A DNA stretch of 64,000 nucleotides from Pogonophryne albipinna (lineage: Eukaryota > Chordata > Actinopteri > Perciformes > Artedidraconidae). The DNA is taken from contig CM053251.1 in the NCBI GenBank assembly GCA_028583405.1, forward strand, positions 14,271,495 through 14,335,494, given 5' to 3'. The position numbers and the translations under genes were made by a program. Below, in pieces: positions 51,401 to 64,000 of the stretch; the first letter of the stretch is position 1; every line of letters starts with the position of its first letter. The notes under the pieces were generated by a model that was given only the letters and a program-made list of their open reading frames with translations, searched no databases and was not told the DNA's origin.

Positions 51401-53331
51401 ATTCAACCAGCGGCGCTACGTCACATGACCGTACTGACAGCTCTCAGCAGCCGGCCACTAATGTTTTTGTAATGATGTGACCCAGACCAGATGCAAAACC
51501 AGTGAGTTCAATGTGAATCACCCATCAACTACTTACATGGAGGCCTGAATAGAGTGTGGCACTAAACTTGGGAATCACTAAAACACCCAGTCACATGACA
51601 AAGACAAAGTAGGACACAGGCATGAGCAAACAGGTCGATACACTTTGCTTTAGTTTCAATCTGTGAGTTATGTATGTCATCATAGTTTAGATGAGCAACA
51701 CATTGGCCCTTTTCTTAGTCAGTGTTTATTTAAAGAAAGGGGTACAAAAATAGAACAAACTCAAATAGGCTCTGTTCCACTTACTAAAACCCAATCATTG
51801 ATTGATGTGACAGGATTAAAACATCTGACCATTTTATAAATTGTGATTTTGTTATGGTCCCTTCACTATTTCCTTCTAACACATCTTCATGCTTCTTTTT
51901 TCTCCTTTACTCAAACTGTCCCTTTCTTCCCTGTTATAGCCCACCGAGGAGAGCTTTGGCCCCTATCTACTTTATTTTTTGGTAAAGCACCGAAGAGCTT
52001 CAAGACAGTTGGCTTCCTTTCAGGCACACCCAAGAGGCCTTATTAGAGTCCAGGTTAAATCCCTCTGCGCTCTGTTTTTACACTTCATAGCAGTATCCTG
52101 TAAGGGTTTCTCTAATATCCTGATTCTCTGCTGCACTCGAACTCCTCAGAGACACCCAGAGCCCTGTGTGGATGGCACAGTAATCCTGGTAGAGTCACAA
52201 TCAGCCAAGGTGAGATGCTTCTTTTGCACTGAATACCCGGGGGGTATGGAGAAATATATGTTGTCTCAAGCTTGTCTGATTCGGTCAGAGATTACTTCAC
52301 CTCATTATATGTTGTTAGAAGCTATTTTTCCATTTTCCGTAGCAGTTTTTTAAAGAAGGAAGCTAACAATGCAATCTCAGGCGAGCCTTGAACGCTGTCA
52401 CCTTTCCTGCAGTGATTTGCTCACTCATGAAACTGCAAGAGAAACCTTCCATGTGAAATGATGTTGTGCTTTATCTCCTGTACGTCAAGACATTTCATTC
52501 GGTCGTATGGCACCATAAAGCAGGCACTGTGCTGTATAAATCAGCTGTCTGACTACGATAATGCCTTATGGAATTGCTCAAGCCTGCTGCACCTATAGAG
52601 GAGATGAATTCATGGGGCTTAAGATCCCATACAAGGGGAGAAAGGGTACCAGAACTGATGCTCTATCCTCAAGCCATATCTTGGGAGTAAAGTGAATGAG
52701 ACAGAGAAGATGGGCTTTGCTCCGGAGATCTGAAACCTGTGTTGACATACAGGGCTCTCCAAATAGGGGGGAGTAGAGGGGGTTACCATGGGTGAGGGTT
52801 CGATTGTACAGACTGCATTTTCACAGGTAAACCATCATAAATGATGAACCTCAGTACATTTGAAATGGATTTATGAGTTATACATTTTGTATGTGGGGTT
52901 CAGCTTTTCATAAACTGTGTTTGCAAGTTTCTCTTTCTCCTGCTGAAGCTTTGCTGTGAGTTGCTGAATGTTTTTGTGATACAATAATCACAACTCGAAG
53001 GCCACTACTTCTATTTGTTATTTTATTCTCTCGTTCTTTTTTTACTTTTGAATTGTGTTCATTTTGCCACACAAGGTCAAGGGACACATTTATTTATACT
53101 TGATTATTATTATATATACTCAATTCAGTATATTATGACAGCCACCAAGACATTGTTAAGACAAATGGGACATACATTTGTGTTGAAAATGCCGTTTTTT
53201 CTTAACGAGAGTCCTGTATATTCACTGCACGGATGCTTGTAACAGCAATTGGAAAAATCTCTAATAATACAGCACAGATCACACTCCAATGTCACTGCGC
53301 CAGAATGTCAAACCTTCCTGCAATTTACTTC
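48425..53331. other. AT-rich non-coding stretch, no recognised gene
   Basis: No exon, RNA gene or transposon is recognised in this 4.9 kb. A 14-bp inverted repeat with 5-nt loop lies at 49098-49130 (ATGATGTAAACCTA arms). The parts at about 49205-49440, 50850-50945 and 52370-52620 have balanced composition and no repeat character, and would be candidates for conserved non-coding elements; this is an impression only. The 124-codon frame at 51979-52353 has no domain. Confidence 0.45.
49098..49130. repeat. Short perfect inverted repeat (14-bp arms, 5-nt loop)
   Basis: ATGATGTAAACCTA at 49098-49111 is the reverse complement of TAGGTTTACATCAT at 49117-49130, with TATGG between. The GTAAACA-like core resembles a forkhead site, but chance is possible. 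Confidence 0.8.
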
Positions 53332-53354
53332 CTATATATATATATATATATATT
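53332..53354 (+). repeat. (TA)n microsatellite
   Basis: A run of about eleven TA units. Confidence 0.95.
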
Positions 53355-53543
53355 CATATTTCTCGACTGAAATAGGAATCCCGGTAATAAGCTTGTACTG
53401 AGAGGAGATATTTATGACAGTTTGTTGCGAGTGTGATACTGAATACGAGGCAGGAAATACAGCTACTCATACTTTGTGTTATCAAGCTGTCATGTTGTTT
53501 GTTTACAATGCAATAAGCTATGATGAAGTGTGGGTGGTGTTTG

Positions 53544-53910
53544 TATGGGATTAGTTTTGTATCATAAAGATAAAGCAACACTTTCTCAGAATAAAGCAAA
53601 ACTATGAGTTTAAAAGCAAAAAAAACGAAGTCAAGCAAAATAAAATAAATTTCAAAAATAAAACTATAAGTTGCAAACAAATCATTTGTGTAATCATGTA
53701 AACTATAAGTCTTTTTTCTTTGTTTTAACATAGGTTTTTGTTTGCAGTTCTTGTTTCTTCTTTCTTAATGATCAGACTTTTGCTCTCGCTGCAGCTCTCT
53801 CGTTTGCGCTCCCTCATTTTTTGTTTGAGATTTTGACACAAACATCCCAGGTGGGCGGGACTTTCAGGGGTGTGTCCCCATTGGCTACTCAGCTTTTGAG
53901 TGACAGCCCA
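53544..53910 (+). repeat. Left arm of the long inverted repeat
   Basis: This arm pairs with 55428-55795. It contains an A-rich outer part and a GC-richer inner part with the GGGCGGGACTT and ATTGGCTACTC motifs (53856-53892). Confidence 0.9.
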
Positions 53911-55427
53911 CTACACCACAGATCATACAGTGCAACTCATGCAGCAAACTCCGGAGTCCACTCGGCCACGTTAGTGTCGGGTGTCTCCTGGGGAGTTTTC
54001 ATGAACATATCGGACTTATCTTATGGATTGCAGTGCATTATACTTGTGATGTGTAGTTCATACTTTATTCCAACTTTAAATATTTTAATACCTGAACACA
54101 CTGCTGCTGTTAAATAATTTCCCAATTTGGGATTGATAAAATGCCTGTCTATTTATTTTATAGATTAAAAAAACACATCTATGTATTTTTAAGCTAAAGG
54201 TGATACACAATATAAACTGTATACTATTATTTTTCAAAGACATGTTACATTTCAAAAGCATATATTGCTATGTTTAGGACAAACAATTAAAGACTGCTTT
54301 AATTAAACAAATTCTGCAATATAAAAGTGGCAGATTTGCTTTATTAAACTAGGTTGCATACCAACACAATTAGGAACATGCTCACATCTTACTATGTTGG
54401 TCTGAAGAGCTGAAGCATTCATACACAATGGATAAAACCGGTGTTGTTTCATTCTATATCCTGTGAGAAAATTATAGACATTTAGCATTAAAAATTCGAC
54501 ATACTTTTCCTAGCCTGAGGAAGATATGAATAATCAACAGATTTGAATGGAATCTCTAACATTTTCATGTAGAATAAAGACAAAAGAGTGATTATACAAA
54601 TTACATTTATTGAAATTTGAACCAGAAGATGAAGTCTCAAAGAATGTTTTAAATAAAAGGACATAAAAAAAAAGGTGGATAATAATAAAATCTATTAAAT
54701 GTATATGTTAAGACATTTGGTCAAATGAAATGACACTGAGCCAGTGATAACAGTAACGCCAGCGTGGATGAAGCTGGTGCAGTTCTTTCTTCATGCCCCC
54801 CCTCCGTGCTGTCCCCTCAGAGGAAGTGGGAAAACGGGATAAGACCATGGATAAGACTCTGAACGCCACGCTGTCTCAATGATCCACACTGTTAATATGA
54901 GAGGAAAATAAATGTTTTAGGAAATGAAAAATATGAAGTTAACAAATAAAACACAGCTCATGGAAGGTAGGTTTTCCTACAAAGTTAACTCAGCCTCCAT
55001 TGATCTTCATATCAAATTAGCGTGTTAATAAAATAAGCTATCATGGCTTATACTTGCATATCTAAACAGAATCATGAAAAACCTGTTGGTAGAGTCAGGC
55101 ACACGAGTCTGTTTGAGTGTGTGCGCCGGTGTCTGAACGCTCACTCACTGCTAGCTATGTAGCTAACTGTTAGGCAACTTAGCTTGCATTGTTATGGATC
55201 TAAAGGTAGCACAAGCTAACTTTCATAGCACAGCTTTAGTTCTCACTTAACACAATAAAGAAACAGACCGTATAGCACAAACAACACAAATGATCAATAC
55301 TTACATATATTTTCACTTGTAGTATTATAATAATTGAAATGCTGGTTCTTCTGGGGGTCTTCTGTCCACGCTCAGCTAGCTACAGTACCGCAACGCAGCT
55401 GCCTGCACTGTACAATCGCTGGAGGAC

Positions 55428-55795
55428 TGGGCTGTCACTCAAAAACTGAGTAGCCAATGGGGACGCACCCCTGAAAGTCCCGCCCACCTGGGAGGTTTGT
55501 GTCAGAATCTCAAACAAAAAACGAGGGAGCGCAAAAGAGAGAGCTGCAGCGAGAGCAAAAGTCTGATCATTGAGAAAGAAGAAACAAGAACTGCAAACAA
55601 AAACCTATGTTAAAACAAAGAAAAAAGACTTATAGTTTACATGATTACACAAATGATTTGTTTGCAACTTATAGTTTTATTTTTGAAATTTATTTTATTT
55701 TGCTTGACTCAGTTTTTTTCTTCTTTTAAACTCATAGTTTTGCATTATTCTGAAAAAGTGTTGCTTTATCTTTATGATACAAAACTAATCCCATA
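55428..55795 (-). repeat. Right arm of the long inverted repeat
   Basis: This arm is the inverted copy of 53544-53910. Differences are few, for example GACGCACC instead of the GTGTGTCC counterpart and small changes in the A/T-rich outer part. Confidence 0.9.
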
Positions 55796-56584
55796 TTTTG
55801 GAAGTTATTTTTCAGCATTTATATTCCTCCTTATTTCTGCTTTAGACTGGACACTCTGTCAGAAAAGTAGAAAAGTGTATTAACAAATAGCTAAATTAGT
55901 GAGGACAGGAAAAAAAGGGAATCACCAATCATTGCTGTCTGGACAGGTTATAGACACATTTTAAAGGATGGTCTCTTACATCCAATCTGTTTTTAATTTA
56001 ACATTAACAAATATAACATAATAAAACTCTTGAAGTCAGATGAATAACATTTGTAATGATATGACTCTAAAGCAAGACCTATATGATTTTCATGATGTGA
56101 CATATTGATATCAGGGATATGGAACAGCATGTCATGGCAAGCAATCAGTGTTAATCCAGGTTTGTATTCAATCCAGTGTTTTATCCATACTAACAACTCT
56201 TGGGGTGGCGATGTCAGTCACAACCTTAGTTTGATTTTGGTTGCACATGTGGGGGACACTTCTGAAGCAATAGGAGTCAGGACTCAGAGAGACACGAGGA
56301 GAGCTGGAGCTTTGATGGCAAACACTGACGGTTTATTTGAAGCTTCGGCCGGAGAATTCACAAGACATGTCACGGGCCACGAGTTGACCACACGGTTGAG
56401 ATGCCACAATCAATTCTGAAGAACCCTCCTGTAGTTCTAGGTTTTAACTAGTTCAGAGTGTAATAATCAACATTCTTCAATAGATAGACTAAACAGCTGA
56501 GGACACTGAATCCCATTTGTTGTCGCTTATGGCTAGGAGAAGGAGGTGTTCCAGGTGTCCCACAGCAATAACTATCTCTGACTG
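55796..56584. other. Unassigned stretch
   Basis: No gene is recognised. A 104-codon frame at 56105-56419 lacks motifs. The part near 56270-56400 is GC-richer and could be a decayed retroelement piece. Confidence 0.35.
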
Positions 56585-57149
56585 TGGCCGTTTCTCAATC
56601 TCGAGGATACTGGCTTCCAAGCCAATATTTCAAGGATGCTACGTCATCGAGTGCCGCCGAAGTACTGTTCCAATCTCCAGCATACTTGGAATTCCACAGA
56701 GGCCGCGTCCTTGGTTTGGGGGAAATTTCGAGGCTGCACATGGGTAGACTTCGCGTCCTTAAAATCCCCACAATGCTTTGCGCACGGACCAATTTCAAAA
56801 ACCCTTGCGGAGAATGGCTGAACCGACGCAGCACACATTTAAATGTAAGTATGTAGTGGCGTAGAACATGTGTTGGTAAATATGTTACTTTGTTACATTT
56901 GTTATCACCAAAAATGTGTTCCGTGAAAGTAAAGCAAGTTCATAATTAGATAGACATCGTGAGGTATTTATTTTCGGTAGCCTACAGTTTATGTTGAAAC
57001 CGTTAGAGAGTGGCACACTTGTTAGCCTGTTCCATTCTTCTTCGTTTTCCGAAGCCGTGGCTTGGAAGCATACTTGCTTCGTTTCTGAAGGAAGTGACTT
57101 GGAAGTACGCGACTACCAAGCCAGCATCCTCGCGATTGAGAAACGGCCA
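56585..57149. mobile_element. Short inverted-repeat (MITE-like) element
   Basis: The left end (TGGCCGTTTCTCAATCTCGA) and the right end on the opposite strand (TGGCCGTTTCTCAATCGCGA) match over about 35 bp with few differences, continuing with GGAT(A/G)CTGGCTT. The 565-bp interior has no transposase. No clear target duplication was recognised, so the superfamily is undecided. Confidence 0.75.
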
Positions 57150-60100
57150 GAGAGTTGCCCGGTCATAAACTGGCAACATCAACAATATGTTAGGGCAGCC
57201 CCTCCCTCCTTATGGGAGATAACGGCTGCTCAAGGTTGGTCAGCTGCGTCAGAGGGCGGAGGAGTACATGCAGGGCAAATTATTCCCCAACAGCACACAT
57301 CTTGTTGAAATGCTTCTTTTTGTGAGTTAGGCTAATAAGTTGTGGCAGAAATTGTAAAGGTATTTCACACGGTTTTGATACTGTTTTCTACGCAGGGCGA
57401 TTTTCTGTTTACAGAGTTCTAGATGCGTTGGACTATGCAGGATGCTAATCAATCCTACCTTTCACTAAAAGGTTAACAGTTGAAGGCCCGGTTTATTCAT
57501 ACAAGTTAGAAAATATTTTCACCAAAATCCTCCTGTTTACTTTTTCTTTCCTTCACAGTGAGGTTCAAAGTTCCAGATAACTATTCACAGTGAACAAGGC
57601 CATCTTTGAAAAGGGGCCAGTATCTTGAACCAATCAATGCGTCTTTTCTAAATATCTTAGCTGGGCAAAAGAGTCCATCTGTCAATGATTAAGAATGTAG
57701 CCTACTCATAATAAATGCAGTTTGCAGGTCAAATGTAGGTTACTCAAGTGTTGAAAAATACATTCTTCATCACTTCCTGTTACCGTGAGAACTAGTTGAA
57801 AAAACAAACACTAAATTATTTCATGGCAAGGTAATTCAGTGGGTTTAATGAATTCACAGTATTGTGTTTGTTGTATGTGTTTGCCCAAACTACTTTTAAA
57901 AATTGGTCAGGGAGAAAGTGCTGAGGTCTGCTGCCCAGCTCATAAATAGAAATGAATAGGCACACCTGGATCAAAGAGCCTTATTAGGATAATATACAGC
58001 TGTCACTTTGTTTTTTTCTACAACCTTTCCAAAAATACAGGGAAAGAGGACCACAGCGCAGACCTTTTTATGTTATAATGTATTTTAGATAAGGATCTCT
58101 GACAGTCTGGGGAAAGATACTGTGAACAAACATGAATTGGGTGAAAACTATATCCCAAGTTCAGGTGCTGGGTTGAATTTGAGGTTGTTGAATAAGTGAT
58201 GGCGTCCAAGTCCATTAGGGAATTGCCAGAATTCTCTTTGTTGGCAACCAAGAGATCATTTCAAAGATTTACGAGGCAATCGATGAGTCACAAACCAGAA
58301 AAAGGTCTTAACTTATCTGAGGTCACATGATGTGAAAAATGTGGATTGTTTTCTGTTCTCTTTATATTGATTTGTTTACCTGATGTGTTGAAGGACTTTA
58401 CGCTTAACGTTAGATGTAATAAACAAGGTGTTGATACAGACACTTTGATACCTGTGCGGGCGACTGTATCACACAGACAGAAAACAGATAGGGCTTCTCA
58501 GGTTCTGGGCGATGTCTGTAAGCAGGGGGAAAAACCCTGTAGTTTGGCAGATCACTTGCTTTTTTAAATGTTAAATAAAGCTCAGACATAACACAGTGGA
58601 TGCCTTCTCTGATGCTCAGCCAAAAGCAGTGGTTATCAGGCCAAAAATAGCAAATGAAGACTGACAGGAGTAAACAGGCTGTTGCAAAACCTCAGACAAC
58701 TGATTCAGATAAAGCATCTTAATTCAGAAAGCTATGATTGCATGTTTGAATGAATATCCATTCGAAATGTGGTGCCTAACGTCTTTTGCTCATGACCCCT
58801 AAAAGTCTGCTTGCTACCCCTTGTCACTGGTTGCATAAGTCTACCACTTTCATTCTTCTATTAGAACATTTATCTGTAAACACTGGCAGATTAGGAGGGA
58901 GCCATTACGGATTTTTAAAATGAGCACTCTAAGCTTGAGAGGGTTAAATGAAAAATTGGATTTACATATGTTTAGTCTACTTTATTACATTTTGTCTCAA
59001 AGATCATTCATTTTTTGCGAATAATTGGATTCACAAATTGACGTTAAAATATTTAGGGTTATCCATAAATACATTAAAAAGAAAAAAGAAAGATTTGAAT
59101 ATACTGGGTTTTGAAAATTGATGGACAACGGAATCAGATGGGCTGATATGATGGGTGGGATATTCTGTAAAATATTCTAAGCTTATATCAGAGTAAATAT
59201 GTTGTGAATAGTATACATATGTATATATATTTAAAAGTAAGATTATGTTTTGTATACTTGTGAGTTGCAGAATGGTGATGTCTAAATGATATCTATATAT
59301 ATACTTGTTTTCAAGGATTGAAGGGAAAGTAGAAACAGCGCCGACACCACTCGGATGAAGACAAGTTGAAAATAGATCTGTGTTCTGAGATGAGTTGGGT
59401 TTCCATTTGGACAGACTTGTTCTGCACCTAGCTGTGTGTGTGTCATGAATGCAAACACCATAAGTGCCTGAAGATGTGAACGGTAACCAATAATCACAAG
59501 AGACAAAGCGGAGATGAGAGGAACGTCTCAGAAACAAGCAGAACTTTGTTTTTTAGAAATATCTTTGCTTTAGTTTTCTCCTCTTAAATATTTAACAACC
59601 CTCCAGGTTGATCTTGAAACACAGAAAACGTCAACACGTACACAAAGTGAAACAGTTACAATGGCTAATAAAGGAGTCAAATGTGGTGTTAAACTAACTC
59701 AGTGAAGAGTTTCAGAGAGCACCAACTTTTTTTTAAATATTTACACATGCAGGACGGATTTGCTTTTCATCCCAAAGTATCATAAATCATAAACCAAAAA
59801 CCACCACCGCCTCAAAGCCAAAGATCCGGCAGCGCTGACTGTGGCTGAAAAAGCTGAAGTATAGTACAGTGTCTCCCTCCATTCATAGTGATGAATGGAC
59901 CCCCTCTCTTTGTCAAAACACCGCACGCAGAGACAAAAGGCTTTGATGATGAGCAATTGTTTTTGAACAGGAATATGTAGACCTTTGTGTGTGCAAAGTA
60001 TTGATGTCAAAGTGAAAAATGTACCTCACTTTTCTTTCTCTAATCCGGCTCCAAAAAAGCATATAATTCTTAATGTGCTGCCAGTATGATGCATGAAGGT

Positions 60101-63100
60101 GGGTCTCTGGAACAATGTTATGGTGCGAGCGTGTGAGGGAGGTCTTTTCCTTTCTGTGTCGATCAGATTAGAGAGTAGATACAACATTTTGACCTCTTGA
60201 CATCTGTAAATTGAGAGCATTTATTTTCCAAATATTGTTGCTCTATCACAAAACTGGAAATGCAGCTCAGATAAGGAAACAGAGAATGTATCCGTGCTGC
60301 ATGTACCTTACATGACAGCCACTTACTCAGATTGTGTGCACGTAATAGTGTTAGCTTAGCTCTTCTGTACAAAACACAATGTTCAAATCAAATCTCTCGC
60401 AGGCTTTTTTTGTGTTGTATTTGTCTCCTCTCATCCTCCTGTTGACAAATCCTATAATAAAATATGATGGTTTGCACATAGACCGTAGAGATTATTGAAT
60501 TGTTGGTTCATTTTGAAGATTAATCTGGGACAACATATTCCTTGTGGCGTTGTGAAACACCACAGCCTCTAATGGCACGATTTATCCCTCTAAAACAGCG
60601 ACAAAACTGACTCTGGGTTGGGAATTTCTCACACTGATGTAAGATAGTCCTATTACACACCATGTGATGAATGTTTGACATGCAGAGCAGCCATGAAACC
60701 TCTGATGAAATCACATAAACAAATGTGACTGTGCGTCATAACAAATGGCCCTACTGCATACAATTGAGCATCAATATTATCCCCTTATGGCCTTATAGAA
60801 CACATTCGTCTCGTGTGAGTTGTTTTGTGAGTTTTTCACTTTAGACTTCTTCTAATACATACAATAATATGAAATACAGACTGCCACTCTTTGTATCTTC
60901 CAACAGCCAATCTTCCTATACTCAGCAGCAAATAGAAATGAGGAGTAGACGTTTCAATATTCGCCTGTCGCCAGAGAAAGATTTCAAATATATATTATAC
61001 AGAAATGATATACAGAATGCATTTCGCTCCACCTCTGTGCACTACCTCAATGCAAATCCTGATGTTGCCCTGTTGGGGTCAGTTGTAATTACTATATGTG
61101 TGTCGGTGGAGTTGTAAACCGGAGCTGAGTCGAGATGCGTGTCTGAAAGGCAATCCGACAGGAAGTCAATGTTGACCAAAACCTGAGATAAAGAGGCTGG
61201 CAGTCTGAGACCTGCTCCAGAAAGCTGAGGCGGTGCTGTCGGTCTTTGTAAGTGTGTGTGTGTACTCCTGTATGTCTATCTATGTGAGGACCAACATGAG
61301 CAGACCAAAGAAGTGAGGACATGTTTGCAAAGAGAAGACAATCTGGTCGGTCCTGACTTTTTTAGGTTTAAGACTTGGTTTCAGGCTAAAAAATATAAAT
61401 TGGGTTCAGGGGCTTGGGAACACAGTAAGCCAGACATTGTTGTGATTGATTAAAGGAGTAGTGCAACATTTGGGGCAATATGCGTATTTGCTTTCTTTAT
61501 TGATTCTCTGCTTGTTGCTTGGTAACCTCACAATTAAGACAATACTACACTGCTCCTCCTCATGAAATGGTCTGGTATAACCCCCTGCAAGCACAACTTG
61601 ACGTTTTAACACGTTGATGTTCAAATCAACCAATAGAAAACAACTTGTTACAGTAATTAGTGAGCATTAAAGTTGCTGGTAGAATGATTTATTTTATAAT
61701 TGTATACCCTTACTCGATGCTAAACTGAGCTAGCCATCTACTGGCTGATATAAAAGTGGCATCAATATTTATATCTAACTCTCAGAAAGAAAATAAACAT
61801 TTGTTTAAGGATAAATCTTGTGATATTCTTTAACCTTCTTATTGTCAATAGTTAAAGACCAAACCACAAGGAGGCGTTGTCGATTTTTTACTTTCTCGTG
61901 AAATATGTTGAAAATAAAATATATTTCTTGTGTGTTCTTGTTTATTTCCAATTTTCTTTGTGTGTGTGTGCATATAACTCATATTTGAATAGTTTGACAT
62001 TCTAAACTAAGGGTTATAGCTGCTTTTATTCTCTGTTACAAGTATGCTTTTTGAAAGTGGCTCGTTGCTTAAGTGCTCGTCACCAAGTCAGGCGCTACTA
62101 ATGTAGTTCGGGGGTGTCATGTGACCCATGTTCCTGCAGGCAACTGTGTTAAGTCAAAGTGGAGGAGTGGAAATGAAAGGGCAGGGGTATTGTTGTTGCT
62201 GTCTAATGCAGTCTTATGTCACTCTAACATCACTCTAACATCATGTTAGCCCTTAAGCAGCCCACACATCATTAAGAGGAGGAGGTTTATAAGCTCATAG
62301 CACTTGTTTCCCTGGTCATGCAGGTCATTATCACTGTGGGGCTTTGCTATCCACATGCCATAGTGGTCCTTTCAACAGACACTTCTAACCCATAGCTCCA
62401 TTAAATCAGTAGTGAGCAGAGCTGCATTTATCGCTCTGCAGCACATGTGGTCAACTTTGTTCATATTCTAATGAGGAAAGCAGAAGGCCAACTGGGAGAG
62501 AAATTGGTTTTCCTGCAAGAAGTCTATAATTTATTCTGCTTCTAGATTGCTGTTTCAGAGGCGGTGATGAAATAAACAAGTCATATTCGAATCCAAGCAG
62601 CTCATTTTGAAACAACCTCACTTTGTCTGACATTTTGGCCCCCTGACTTGTGAATGTAAAACAAACTGGAGACATTTAAGATGTTTTCCCACAACACCAA
62701 ATTGTTGAAATCAGAATTTGGAATTTGTTTTGTGCAAATAGACAACAATAAATGTCTATTTAAAAATAAAAGTAAATTATTTACCAGCTGACCTTGTAAT
62801 GCCATGCTTTTTAAAATATATTTAGCTCCTGCTAAATAAAGTGCTTTTAAAACACAGGAACTGAAATAAGAGCTGGAAATGGAGCACACTATTCATAAAG
62901 TTCTCACATATCATGGGATAGGAAATACTTTATTGATAAAAAGATCATGGGAACATGAAACGTTGTATTGGTCAGCTGATTTCTTGCTTCAAAGCTGTAG
63001 TTCAGTACAGATAATCACCGCTCTATCATGATGGAACAGGATCCAGAGGGCATAGTTGTCACCACAATTCTGCCTATAACCTTTTTCCATTTTGCCAGAG

Positions 63101-64000
63101 AAAGTAGGAAAACATTTTCTTTAACAATTGGATATATAACAATGTTTTCCCCAACTGTGGATTACTAAAGCAGAACTTTGATGATAGTCCATTGAAAGCC
63201 ATCCATGCTTCACTGAATCCTAAGCTTGTCTTGCTCTGATAAAATTACAAAGTGCAGTCACAATCACAGACAGCAAAATATAAAAAGAGAGCAGCATCAT
63301 GAGGCATGATTTTTATGCAGTTTGCCTTTTTTATCCTCCCCCACTTCATGTCATCCGTACGATTTCCAATTTATTTGGGTTCAGTGTAACTTGCTTCCTG
63401 GTCTAAAACCACTACTTTGCTTGAACATTTCCACAACTGTATAACAACTGTAATTGGTCTCCTGTGGCTTTAGAGTCCCTTGCCTGTTCTTCCATTCACA
63501 CCGCCACAGAGCTTCCTGGCTGCTGTCCATGGTGCTGATCTGTAAATGACGGCTTTGTGGTGGAGGATGCCTCCATGCTGCTCAGTCCTCTGTCACAACC
63601 GCTACTTTAAACCTTCTCCTGTCTCAAGCATGATTGTTTTCTGGAATACACAAAGGTATGTTGAAATCCCCCCAAAAGGGTACTTATTTCTAAGTCAAAT
63701 ATTGGGAGAAAAACTGCTTTGGCCTGAAGGTGATCCACCAACATAACAAACAAGAAGGTGGTAGGTTTTCATATGTAAATGGTAACAACAAACATTGATA
63801 TATATTTTTGAATTATTTCCACACAAAATGTAGATTTAATTTTTTTTCCAATTGTGTACTGTCTCCAAATAAAAACACCAATCAAAGAGCCCGGCTTTCT
63901 TGTTGCTTCTTTCTTGTTTGCCTTTAAAGGTGCCATGTACAGTATGTTTTTTGTTGCCTTCTTACGATTTCGCCAACGCAGCTCAGTTGGGAATTGTCAT
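57150..64000. other. AT-rich non-coding stretch to the end of the window
   Basis: No exon, RNA gene or clear transposon is recognised in this 6.9 kb. Open frames are short; the longest, 168 codons at 59031-59537 minus, lacks motifs and runs through low-complexity sequence. At about 61245-61330 a GTGTGTGTGT run followed by TATCTATGTGAGGACCA resembles a dispersed fish repeat often found next to microsatellites. Confidence 0.45.

Larger units (their letters stand above)
53544..55795. mobile_element. Foldback-type element with ~367-bp terminal inverted repeats
   Basis: The left arm 53544-53910 and right arm 55428-55795 are inverted copies over their whole length with only a few percent difference. 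The outer ends read TATGGGATTAGTTTTGTATC. Weaker inverted similarity (GATNRTACAGTGCA) extends slightly further inward. The ~1.5-kb interior has no recognised transposase. No clear target duplication was found; TTTG/TTTTG at the two edges is not convincing. Inside each arm are a GC-box-like GGGCGGGACTT, a CCAAT box (ATTGGCTACTC) and GAGTGACAGCC in close order, resembling promoter modules. It may alternatively be an inverted segmental duplication. Confidence 0.75.

Noticed and set aside
51979..52353. 124-codon plus-strand ORF as an exon
   Set aside because: No domain or clear splice sites; kept only as part of unassigned non-coding DNA.
55641..55883. Membrane-like 80-codon ORF in the right inverted arm
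   Set aside because: The hydrophobic translation stems from T-rich sequence and is mirrored by an equally accidental frame in the left arm.
59031..59537. 168-codon minus-strand ORF
   Set aside because: No recognisable motif; passes through TATATA-rich sequence and has no splice or conservation support visible here.

Overview
The window reads as nuclear DNA of a teleost fish. It is AT-rich, gene-poor and crowded with transposon families typical of ray-finned fish: Tc1, several hAT elements, L2/Rex-like LINEs, a DIRS-type tyrosine-recombinase retroelement, a sushi-like chromodomain Ty3/gypsy element, and a non-autonomous LTR element. I recognise no host protein-coding exon, rRNA or tRNA gene. 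All convincing protein similarity belongs to transposable elements, nearly all of it broken. The species cannot be named from the sequence.

Layout. 1-1.2 kb: a Tc1 relic on the minus strand. 1.45-5.1 kb: two minus-strand LINE fragments; the second is split by a 1-kb hAT element whose target duplication lies in the codons of the reverse-transcriptase YVDD box. 5.1-10.6 kb: a DIRS-type element with a 5' array of ~110-bp repeats, decayed gag, a reverse transcriptase/RNase H with internal deletions, a tyrosine recombinase with its catalytic residues intact, and a right end of inverted and direct repeats; another DNA element sits inside it. 12.1-12.7 kb: a small hAT element inside one copy of an old local duplication. 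16.15-21.94 kb: a large hAT element holding a 33-bp satellite array, a minus-strand hAT transposase zinc-finger remnant, and a young 3.76-kb LTR retrotransposon. That element has identical 390-bp LTRs and one 951-codon repeat-built ORF in place of gag-pol. 22.6-24.8 kb: a LINE fragment, then a hAT nested in another hAT. 29.7-35.0 kb: a full-length but inactivated sushi-like Ty3/gypsy element. 39.7-40.9 kb: a hAT element with a perfect 8-bp target duplication. 42.3-43.3 kb: an assembly gap of 1000 N. 46.7-48.4 kb: a TTAA-flanked inverted-repeat element. 53.5-55.8 kb: an element with ~367-bp terminal inverted repeats. 56.6-57.1 kb: a small inverted-repeat element. The remainder is intergenic or intronic DNA with no recognised gene.

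The most interesting relation is between the two LTR elements. In each, the bases just after the 5' LTR (the primer-binding site) are complementary to a 10-11 nt stretch inside the LTR lying ~30 bp downstream of a TATA-like box. This is the arrangement expected for self-primed reverse transcription, known for Tf1/sushi-group elements. It suggests that the non-autonomous element, which encodes no recognisable polymerase, is mobilised by a sushi-like chromovirus of the kind also present here. Its repeat-rich ORF is the best candidate for something undescribed.
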